Assembly: GCF_030272615.1 (NCBI RefSeq) | Contig: NC_081406.1 | Span: 165,583,521-165,647,520, forward strand | DNA from: Cryptomeria japonica | Lineage: Eukaryota > Streptophyta > Pinopsida > Cupressales > Cupressaceae | Reading direction: 5' to 3' | DNA length: 64,000 bases | In this document: positions 55,393 through 64,000 of the stretch, piece after piece | How positions within the stretch are numbered: position 1 is the stretch's first letter | Layout: the number at the start of each line of letters is the position of its first letter | Made by a program: the position numbers and the translations under genes | Notes under the pieces: generated by a model | The model's database searches: none | What the model saw: only the letters and a program-made list of their open reading frames with translations | Told to the model about the DNA's origin: nothing

Positions 55393-57968
55393 ATGGATCA
55401 AGGTTAGTTTTTGTTTATTTTTGTCTTTCTTTTCGTTTTATGCAATTTGTTTTACATTTTGAATTTAATTTCATTAATTTTGATTAGGTTTTTTCATTTT
55501 TTGTTTCAAAAACCAGATTCTTCTAATCCAGAACAAGAACAACCAAATGCACATCCTAAAAACCCACAAGAACAACCAAATGCACCTCTTGAAAACACAC
55601 AAGAACAACCCCCAATTCCTTTTTTTGACCGCACACCCAAAATACAAGAGCAATTAATTAATCAATTAGGACAAAATACGTCTAAAATCAATAGATTGAT
55701 TATTAAATTGAAAACTTCTGAACTTGACCATCATCAATCCCTTGCCACTAGCCTAGAAACATTAGCTAGTGGTGCCATAGCTGTTTCCACACAAATTACC
55801 AAATGGAGAAGCTTTAGGCATAGGTGTCGTCAATTCTATGCCAATGGGCTATCATACGATGGAGTAAAAAACAAAAATATTACTAAACAACAAATATGTG
55901 CCCTTTTGTTGATCCTAAAACTGGTCATTCATTACCTCTTAATGCAAAGAGGTTTCTCATACATTGGTGTACCAATGTGTAGATGAAGAATCTTTTTTGG
56001 CAGAGGTGGTGGATGGTCTTTGATGATCCACCTTGTAATAATTATGAGATGCCATTATATTTTTTGAGAAAAATATATTGTGAGTTTGTGCTCAATGTGC
56101 GCCCAAACTATTTTGACATGAGAGAGTTTCATGGTAGAGGTGGTATCTTTGCCTAAGATAGACCTGGAGCCCATAGGCGATTACCCACGAAGAGTCACTG
56201 CCCCCTAGCACCCAAACCCAAGGTGCATCAGGTTGTCCCAGTAGAGCTGAAAGAGTCAATGGAGCTACAAACTCTTCAGGTGGCCACAACATTGACTGGT
56301 GCCATTATCCAGTATGGGACATCATTAGCACACCCTATTGTATTGGATGATGAGCCATTAGAGGGTCACATAGAGCCCATCCAGCATATGTATGTCAGTT
56401 GCTCGGGGATATGCTCGGGGATAGATGATGCAGCTGGTGCAGATGGATCCTCATCTCATCTGTGCATGATTTGCAGTTGTAGATGTCAAGCCCACACAGT
56501 TGAGGATATCGCGCTGACAGATGAGTTGATGGACATGGTGTTTGCCCATGAGCCACAAACATAGGTGTGTTGATTTGAATTCATAGCATTTTATTTATCA
56601 GTCACTTTAAATTTGTAATTACATAAATAAATTTTCATTTATACATCGATTTAAATTGAGATAAATAATATGCATTTCAGGATGCAGCAGCGGTATCCCA
56701 TACTCCTCCCCCAATTACTATAGCTGCAACTTCGATGCCTGAGGTATAAATTTTGTAACATGTTAAAATAGAATAGTACACTTTGAATTCAAAAAAATAC
56801 AAGATATACTAACTATCTTTAATGTTTGGTCTAATTTCTGGTTTGTAGGTGTTGACAGGGGATGAAATGTCCCAGATTGATGACATCACACTCTCAGCAA
56901 TCGATTTTGGCCTACAAGGCTGAATATGCAAGTCATTTCATTTTAGATTTTTAAAATTATGTTTAATTTATTATCTGTACTAATATCTCATGTTAATTTT
57001 GTTTTTTTAGGGTACCCCCTCCACATCTAGGGCTCGTCCTAAGAAAAAGAATTCCTCGAAGATGCCAAAATGTAGGAAGAAGGTAATTGAACACATTTTT
57101 AGTTGTACAATTTTTTGAAAATGTTGAAATCAAGTATTAGTTGGGGTTTGTAGATTGATTAGTGTTTTTTGTCTATTTTACATGTACAGCGGCAATTGAG
57201 CTTTGTGAATTTGTTGAATGCACCTGATTCACTCGCGGATCAAGAGAGGGTGGAGGTATGTATCTCTACTTTATTTTCTTGATTTCATGATTATATGCAC
57301 GCATACATGTGAACTTGTGATATATTATAATCTTATAATTTTTTCATACAGGAAATATCCATAGCTATTTCTTTAATGGTGAACCCTCCTCCTTGCACTG
57401 GAGAAGCATCTCAGGATCTGGTACACTTTTGTTTGATATGTAAAATTAATTGTCTTAACCTTCAATACTTATCACTATATGAATTGTCTTTAATCTTTGA
57501 ATATTTTTTGTATAGGTAATAGCGACAGTTTCTACATCGATGGTGAGCCATCCTCAATCCATGGGAGAAGCATATCAGGCATAGGTACGTCATTGTTCTC
57601 TATATTATAGCTTTTAAGTGTTTTTGATATATTTATGTTAGTACATTGTATTAATTGTACATTTAATCTACAATAGACCCCTTTGCGGTACGGCCATAAC
57701 GTCGATCCATTTAAGTATGTCTTCAAGAAAACTCCTAAGAGTGACAAGGAGAGGAGAGCGAAGACATTAGCTCCTAGATCAACCAATGAGGTAATCTACA
57801 TTTCAATTGTAAAGGAATTAAAGTTAAATTCATAGTTATGTTGTTAATTGTGAACTATTTTCTACAGAAGAATTCTAACTTGGCTTTTGAATTGTGGTTT
57901 TGCAGCCATCTACAGAGCTGCGTACTGCATCGAAGAGGCTTGATTTTGATGATCCACTACAAGTTTAG
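55393..57968 (+). pseudogene. Gene A: unknown ten-exon gene
   Basis: Exons by splice consensus and phase: 55393-55402, 55517-56564, 56681-56743, 56849-56917, 57011-57082, 57190-57255, 57352-57420, 57516-57584, 57677-57790, 57906-57968. Exon 1 (ATG GAT CAA G) joins exon 2 in frame; exons 3-10 are all multiples of three with phase-0 introns and end in TAG. Exon 2 encodes a Q/P/N-rich start (SNPEQEQPNAHP), a helical part (NQLGQNTSKINRLIIKL), a WQRWWMVFDDPPCNNYEMPL region and a Cys cluster (CMICSCRC). Later exons are basic (ARPKKKNSSKMPKCRKK; FKKTPKSDKERRAK). Exon 2 has a frameshift near 55890 and stops at 55980 and 56154, exons 2 and 8 end in TAG where CAG is expected, and the exon 4 donor is lost. 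No known family. Confidence 0.7.
57352..57584 (+). repeat. Duplicated 69-bp exons 7 and 8 of gene A
   Basis: Exons 57352-57420 and 57516-57584 have equal length and similar peptides (EISIAISLMVNPPPCTGEAS against VIATVSTSMVSHPQSMGEAY). They share atggtga-cc-tcctc and ggagaagcat. It looks like an old tandem exon duplication. Confidence 0.7.
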
Positions 57969-58149
57969 GATCATATAGTGTTATTTTTGGTCATAGAATG
58001 ACCAATACATGTAGATATATTCTATATTTTTATTGTATATCGATTTGGACAAGGCATATGCCACAATTTTTGTAATACTTGTATTGACTTGGCAAATATG
58101 TCTTTTTTTATATATATAAATATTGATATTCGATCCAATAAATGTGTAT

Positions 58150-58441
58150 TGAGTTCATTATTTTGTATTCGTTGTATTTTGTGGTTGTCTTTTTATAAAT
58201 TTAAATGAATATTTGCATATGTAATCAACAATATGAATATAAACAACAAAAATATATGATATAAAACATTGCAATCGTGGAATATGATTTGATAAAATTT
58301 CTAAAATGTTGAATTAACCCTACAAAACTCCTTGTATTCAGTTCATTACTGTGTATTCACTATATTTGGTGGCTGCCCTTTTATAAATTTAAATGAAAAT
58401 TTACATATGTAATCAACAATATGAATATAAACAACAAAAAT
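58150..58441. repeat. ~100-bp direct repeat, period 188, downstream of gene A
   Basis: ttcattattttgtattcgtt (58154) and ttcattactgtgtattcact (58342) begin two copies that continue through tttttataaatttaaatgaa to aacaatatgaatataaacaa. No coding sequence. Confidence 0.85.
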
Positions 58442-58479
58442 CGACAATATGAATATAAACAACAATGTGTTAGGTGCGA

Positions 58480-61140
58480 GAGCACCATCACGCTTGCAAT
58501 GGTCAAATTTTGTTCGTCGTGTGCACAAACCGACGTCGTGAGCGCATCCAGGTGGGAAGTTTTATGCTAGGCATGCCCCTGTCATGCATCCCAAAGCACC
58601 AAAACATCGAGAGTCATACCGTACCGGTGCGATCTCTCAAGTGCCCTGAGTCCAAAAAATTGTCAAAATTTGACGGACTATTTCTTCAAATCCAAGACAC
58701 ATATGGTCGATCTGTTTGATCCTGTGGGGTCACGTGAGGCTCCTCTATAATGTTCTATCTTGGTTTTTGACAACTCAAAGCCATTTTCAATTATTAGTAT
58801 TTTTTTGCCTGCTGCAAAAATCGTTAGTTGCATGCAATGCAAAGTTACAAGATTGGCTAGAATTGATTTGGTTCATTGTGTGCACAAACCGACATCGTGA
58901 GCGCATCCAGGTGGGCAGGTTTATGCTAGACATGCCCCTGTCATGCATCCCAAAGCACCAAAACGTTGAGAGTCATACTGTATTGGTGCGATCTCTCAAG
59001 TGCCTTGAGTCCAAAAAATGATCAAAATTTGATGGACTATTTCTTCAAATCCAGGACACATATGGTCAATCTGTTTGAACTCATGGGGTCATGTGAGGCT
59101 CCTCTATAATGGCCTGTCTTATTTTTTGATGAGCCGGAGCCATTTTCAATTGGTAGCATTTTTTTGCCTGCTGCAAAAACTGTCAGTTGTATGAAATGCA
59201 AAGTTGCAAGATTGGCTAGAATTGATTCAGTTTGTCATGTGCACAAACCAACATCATGAGCATGTTCGAGTGGGAAATTTTATGCTAGGCATGTCCCTGT
59301 CATGCATCCCAAAGTGCCAGAACGTCGGGTCATATCGTACTGGTGCGATCTCTCAAGTTCCTTGAGTTCAAACAATTGTCAAAATTTGATGGATTGTTTC
59401 TTCAAATCCAGGACACATATGGTTGATCCATTTGAACTCATGGGGTCACGTGAGGCTCCTCTATAATGGCCTATTTCATTTTTTGACAACTCAGAGCCAT
59501 TTTCAATTGGTAGCATTTTTTCGCCTGTTGCAAAAACCGTCAGTTGCATGCAATGCAAAGTTGCAAAATTGGCTAGAATTGATTCGGTTCGTCGTGTGCA
59601 CAAACCGACATCATGAGTACATCCAGGTGGGAATTTTTATGCTAGGCATACCCTTGTCGTGCATCCTAAAGTGATAGAGCGTCGAGAGTCATACCGTATC
59701 GGTGCGATCTCTCAAGTGTCTTGAGTCCAAAAAATTGTCAAAATTTGACGAACTGTTTCTTCAAATCTAGGACACATGGTTTATCCGTTTGAACCCGTGG
59801 GGTCATGTGAGGCTCCTCTATAATGGCTTGTCTCAGTTTTTGACGAGTCGGGGCCATTTTCAATTGGTAGCATTTTTTCGCCTGCTACAAAAACCGTTAG
59901 TTGCATGTAATGCAAAGTTGCAAGATTAGCTAGAATTGATTCGGTTCATCGTGTGCACAAACTGACATCATGATCGCATCTAGGTGGGCAGGTTTACACT
60001 AGGCATGCCCTTGTCATGCATCCCAAAGTGCCAGAACGTCGAGAGTCATACCGTACCGGTGCGATCTCTCAAGTGCCTTGAGTCCAAAAAATTGTCAAAA
60101 TTTGATGGATTGTTTCTTCAAATCCAAGACACATATGGTTGATCCATTTGAACCCATGGGGTTGCATGAGGCTCCTATATAATGGTCTGTCTCGGTTTTT
60201 GACAACTCAGAGCCATTTTCAATTGGTAGCATTTTTCGCCTGCTACAAAAATTGTCAGTTGCATGCAATGCAAACTTGCAAGATTGGCTAGAATTGATTG
60301 GTTTGTCGTGTGCACAAATCACATCATGAGCGCATCTGGGTGGATAGGTTTACGCTAGGAATACCCCTGTCATGCATCCGAAAGTGCCAGAACGTCGAGA
60401 GTCATATTGTACCGGTGCGATCTCTCAAGTGCCTTAAGTCCAAAATATTGTCAAAATTTGACGGACCGTTTCTTCAAATCCAGGATACATATGGTCAATT
60501 TGTTTGAACCCATGGGGTCATGTGAGGCTCCTCTACAATGGGTTGTCTCGATTTTTGACGAGTCAGAGCCATTTTCAATTATTAACTTTTTTTCGTCTAC
60601 TGCAAAAACCATCAGTTGCATGCAATGCAAAGTTGCAAGATTGGCTAGAATTGATTCGGTTCGTCGTGTGCACATACCAACATCACGAGCACATCTGGGT
60701 GGGAATTTTTATGGTAGGCATGCCCCTTTCATCCATCCCAAAGCACCAGAATATCGAGAGTCATACCGTACCGGTGCGACCTCTCAAGTGCCTTGAGTCC
60801 AAAAAATTGTCAAAATTTGACGGACTATTTCTTCAAATCCAGGACACATATGGTCGATCCATTTGAACTCGTGGGGTTGCATGAGGCTCCTCTACAATGG
60901 CCTGTCTTGGTTTTTGACAAGTTAGAGCCATTTTCAATTGGTAGCATTTTTTTTTCCGGCTGCAAAAAGCGTCAGTTGCATGCAATGAAAAGTTGCAAGA
61001 TTGGCTAGAATTGATTTGGTTCGTCATGTTCACAAACCGACATCACAAGCACATTTGGGTGGGTAGGTTTATGCTAAGAATGCCCTTGTCGTGCATCCCA
61101 AAGTGTCGGAACATCGAGAGTCATACTGTACCGACTCAAT
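58480..61140. repeat. Tandem array of 357-360-bp units (about 7.3 copies)
   Basis: gtgcacaaac or a close variant marks unit starts at 58521, 58880, 59239, 59596, 59953, 60310, 60668 and 61028 (spacing 359, 359, 357, 357, 357, 358, 360). Each unit has catgcatcccaaag, gtgcgatctctcaagtgcc, gtcaaaatttga, ggctcctctataatgg (TATA-like; tacaatgg in the last two full units), gagccattttcaatt and gttgcatgcaatg. Short open frames in it are periodic artefacts. The array lies between the 3' ends of genes A and B and stops abruptly at about 61130 inside a unit. Confidence 0.97.
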
Positions 61141-61369
61141 GTAGAAGTTGTTTGACAACTTTTTTGACAATTTTTTTGACAACAATGATATTTTTTTGCT
61201 CAAATTGTATCTAGTCTCAATCTATGACCCCTATGACCCGATAATGACTCCAATAATTCTCCATGATTATACAAGAATCAAGAATGCTCATGATTGACCA
61301 GGGACACATCAAATATACTCAAAACATAGTCACAAAACATTGACACACAAAATAGTCACAAAACATTGT

Positions 61370-61730
61370 CACATATTATTCAAAAATTTGCCTCCAAATA
61401 TGGTCAAATCAGCTCTTGGCTATTTGATTATACAAAAAAATGTCTTACAAATCATCTCATGGGATTTTATACAAAATTTGGCATTACAATATGTGTGATT
61501 CAACTTATCGCCATTTTAATATACAAATCATCTCATGGGCTTTTATACAAAATTTGGCATTAAAATATGTGCAATTCAGCTCATCGCCATTTTAATATAC
61601 AAAATTTGGCATGTAAATATGTACAAATCAGCTCATTGCCATTTAAATATACAAAATTATGCCCCTAAACATGTAAAGATTAGCTCATGGGCATTTCTAT
61701 ATACAAAAAATGAATATAGAACAATTCATT
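61370..61730. repeat. Degenerate short tandem repeats downstream of gene B
   Basis: acaaatcatctcatggg at 61447 and 61523 (period 76) with tatacaaaatttggcatt, agctcatcgccattttaata and variants repeated to 61720. AT-rich, no gene. Another small repeat (acaaaacattg, cacaaaatagtcac) precedes it at 61325-61370. Confidence 0.8.
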
Positions 61731-61779
61731 GACAATTTATACAAAAATTCTCAAAATCATTCTACTCTTAACCGTAGAA

Positions 61780-64000
61780 TCAATCAAGTGAGCCTTCAGG
61801 ATCGGCTCTAACCCGTATTATGTCAAGTATTGCCTTGTGGTCAGATTCATGAACTTTCCATAAAATCTTGTTATAAGGTCTACCACGATACTTAATCAAA
61901 TGAATATTTGTTGCAACAACAAGGTTAGAGAAATGAAGAATATGTTTGTGTGTTTCAAAGTCCTCGAATAACCAAACATCAGAATTCTTGATAGGGTATC
62001 TCTGAAGCCATGTTCCTCTCATAACAACAAACCCTATTGGGTACTCAATACCCTCTCTGTAAATGATTGTAGTTGTCAATTTTCTTTTTGGCTCAACACA
62101 ATGACACAAATAGTAATGTGTTCCTTCTTCATTGCTCTCTTCTGCAACAACTGCATACACATGACCTGCATTTTACACAGTTTTAATTAATACCAAAAAT
62201 AAAGTATGATGAACAACAAAATGAACCAAAAAGAATACTTGCAAAAAAATTAACTCAAAAAATCACCTGAATCTACTAGGTCGGATACATGGTCAGAATC
62301 CACTGATGTCTCCATCTGGCTCAATTGTAGTGCTTTAGGAATTTAATATGAATCAATGGGAACCAATGGTCTGCAAGACCATTTGTCAACTCACTCTTGT
62401 GATTCACATTCTTCCCACAAACAATACATGCATGAAGAGCAAAAACATACCATCTGTCTCGTATAAATTACTAGTGAACTTGAATTTGAACTCATAAATG
62501 AGTGCATGTCACTCGATCCTGCAACTGTATGACAATCTAGATAGTTTTAAATGTTAGATTCAGTGATCAACAAAAAATATCTACGAACCATTGACGTACC
62601 TGGATTACCTGGACCCATCATAGACTTACACCATTGCACAATTGTTTCTACATCTACCAACTCAACACCACCTTCGTACTTCAATTCTTCCCTAGCTAGG
62701 GCTCTTTTCACATATGCTCCTGCACCATCGTGCTCTCCCTTACCATGTCCAGCCTCAGTGAAATTCCAAAAATGTTGTACACCGCTTGTCATATGCATCC
62801 TTGCCAACCAATAAAACATGCTTGCATTCTTGAATTGTGCGATGCAATTATCTGACCATATTAAGTGTCGGTTGTATCGTATGTTCCTTTCCCTTAAACT
62901 ATCATAGAAAACTTTAAAGCATCCTTGTAGAAACTCCGATGAATGAGTACAATTATCACTTATGTAGAAGTGATACTCTCTTACAACCTTTCTATCCCCC
63001 TCTGTGCTATCATCTACATGCATAAATGCTATGTGTACAAAAATAGAAACTTGTGTAGAGTGATAATACATGGATTGCACTTCATTTTGAGGTTGTAGTG
63101 TATAGTTTTCAACGAAATCAACTCTAGAGACAATGGTGCCAAGAGGAAATGTGTCCTTACATAACTTGAATTGTTCATCTAACCATCGAGCTCTATGTGT
63201 ATGCATTATGTACTCATAAACTAGTTTCTCTTGAAACATTTTCATAAATTGAGCTACACATATATCATTTTTCACTAGCTCACATCTCTTCAAATCTTTT
63301 CCATCTTTAACTCCATATGTGATTGTCTTGTATTTTCCGAAAGAAACTAGTTTCGTACCAATTTCATGTGTGCTCTCCAAATGTACGCATCTTGGTAAAT
63401 GTTGCAAACCACCACATATAGCACAAGAACCTTCCAAACAAGGCATCTTATAATAAATGCAACCATCATGTCTATTACATAGCACACTTGAAATAAATTC
63501 TCTTACTGACTTAGGAGGTGCTTGTATATTAGATTCCTACAAAACATCGTTAGTGTGCAAAGTAGAACAAATATGACGAAAAATATCATAATGCATGGAA
63601 AATTCAATATGCATCCTACAACAACACGTGGTGCGTACATGTTTAATCTTAATATAAAAAGGTTTTGCCATTTCAAAAAATCTTTGAGAAATTCTTATTT
63701 GAGGAAACTTTTGAAGGAATCTTTCATAAAATTTAGTTTGAGTCATATCCAAATAGTGTTTGGCATGTGGCTCATGATTTGTAGACCCAATTCGCCTTCT
63801 AACAACATCTCTTTGGTCAGGCGATACTCTTGTGTTGTCATGCCAAAAAATTTCAATTAATGTTTTTAGTGCATCAACAACAACCTTGTCTTTGCATGGT
63901 AATCTACCCGAGAATTCCCAAAGAGAATTATTGTTAGGTTCCTCTATTTGTTCCCACCTCTTTAATGCTTTACTTAATGTTGTTCTACTAACGTTTAATG
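61780..64000 (-). pseudogene. Gene B: DDE-transposase-like gene, three exons in window, 5' end outside
   Basis: Exons 62600 to beyond 64000, 62267-62518 and 61780-62165 have GT-AG borders with matching phase (phase 1 at both introns). Order of the protein: helix-turn-helix-like NVSRTTLSKALKRWEQ at the window edge; SQRFFEMAKPFYIK; Cys groups (TTCCCRMH; CLEGSCAICGGLQHLPRC); then an RNase H-like series VDFVENYTL (63119), ISDNCTHSSEF, LIWSDNCIAQFKN (62852), FTEAGHGKGEHDGAGAYVKR (about 62730-62770), a Cys-rich exon (CFCSSCMYCLWEEC) and a beta-rich C-terminal domain with GHVYAVVAEES. The spaced acids at D123, D212 and E244 or D253 (counting from the Met at 63485) look like a DDE/D site. In-frame stops at 63539 (TAG), 62393 (TGA) and 62345 (TAA) are the only lesions I see. 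I cannot name the superfamily. Confidence 0.75.

Noticed and set aside
58480-61140. CRISPR-like or rDNA spacer array
   Set aside because: Units are long, contiguous and without unique spacers, and no rRNA sequence is near; the DNA is plainly from a eukaryote.
58474-61214. A series of similar 60-130-codon frames on both strands
   Set aside because: They repeat with the 357-360-bp unit. Periods near a multiple of three keep frames open, and their peptides differ in frame from unit to unit.
63481-63545. An intron acceptor (ttttgtag) at the gene B stop near 63539
   Set aside because: The frame is the same on both sides of the TAG and I found no suitable donor, so a nonsense change from CAG is simpler.

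Overview
The window looks like intergenic DNA of a large-genome seed plant. A gymnosperm is my best guess, from the style of the LTRs and the depth of nesting, but no host gene is present to confirm it. Nearly everything I can identify is transposable-element sequence, mostly broken by stops and frameshifts. I see no rRNA, tRNA or ordinary host gene.

Layout, 1-24.6 kb. A Ty1/copia element (called Copia-A here, minus strand) runs from its 3' LTR edge at base 1 to its 5' LTR start near 21856. It carries two younger insertions: a 958-bp solo LTR (3107-4064, target duplication ccttc) in its protease region, and a 15-kb Ty3/gypsy element of the Tat/Ogre type (5596-20647, LTRs 5596-7073 and 19187-20647) inside its 5' LTR. 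Copia-A abuts an older copia-type LTR fragment (21857-22976) and a plus-strand gag relic (22977 to about 24.6 kb).

Layout, 24.6-48.2 kb. An L1-type LINE (LINE-A, minus strand) is split by two insertions: an unclassified 2.86-kb segment with 9-bp flanking repeats (27630-30487) inside the endonuclease, and a 15-kb copia-type element (Copia-C, 32437-47605) inside ORF1. Copia-C has LTRs, a primer site, a coiled-coil/zinc-knuckle gag-like ORF and a long orphan gene, but no recognisable protease, integrase or reverse transcriptase. Its orphan gene is broken by an opposite-strand one-LTR element (Copia-D, 40100-43729) carrying a homologous orphan gene, and by a further 4.5-kb segment with another unrecognised ORF.

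Layout, 48.2-55 kb. AT-rich spacer holds a LINE zinc-finger relic, a tRNA-derived SINE with 14-bp target duplications, a 5'-truncated LINE (LINE-B) with 14-bp target duplications, degenerate telomere-like repeats and a 319-bp tandem duplication.

Layout, 55-64 kb. This is the most unusual part. A ten-exon unknown gene (gene A, plus strand, 55393-57968) converges on a three-exon gene (gene B, minus strand, 61780 to beyond 64000). Gene B encodes a DDE-transposase-like protein of a type I cannot assign to a named plant superfamily. Between them lies an array of about 7.3 units of a 357-360-bp repeat, each unit with a TATA-like box. I suggest that A, the array and B are parts of one large, decaying DNA transposon whose right end lies outside the window; this is inference.

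How the parts act together: the autonomous families here (Copia-A, the Tat/Ogre element, LINEs) supplied or resembled the machinery that moved the non-autonomous ones (solo LTR, Copia-C/D, SINE). All copies visible here carry lesions that should make them inactive.
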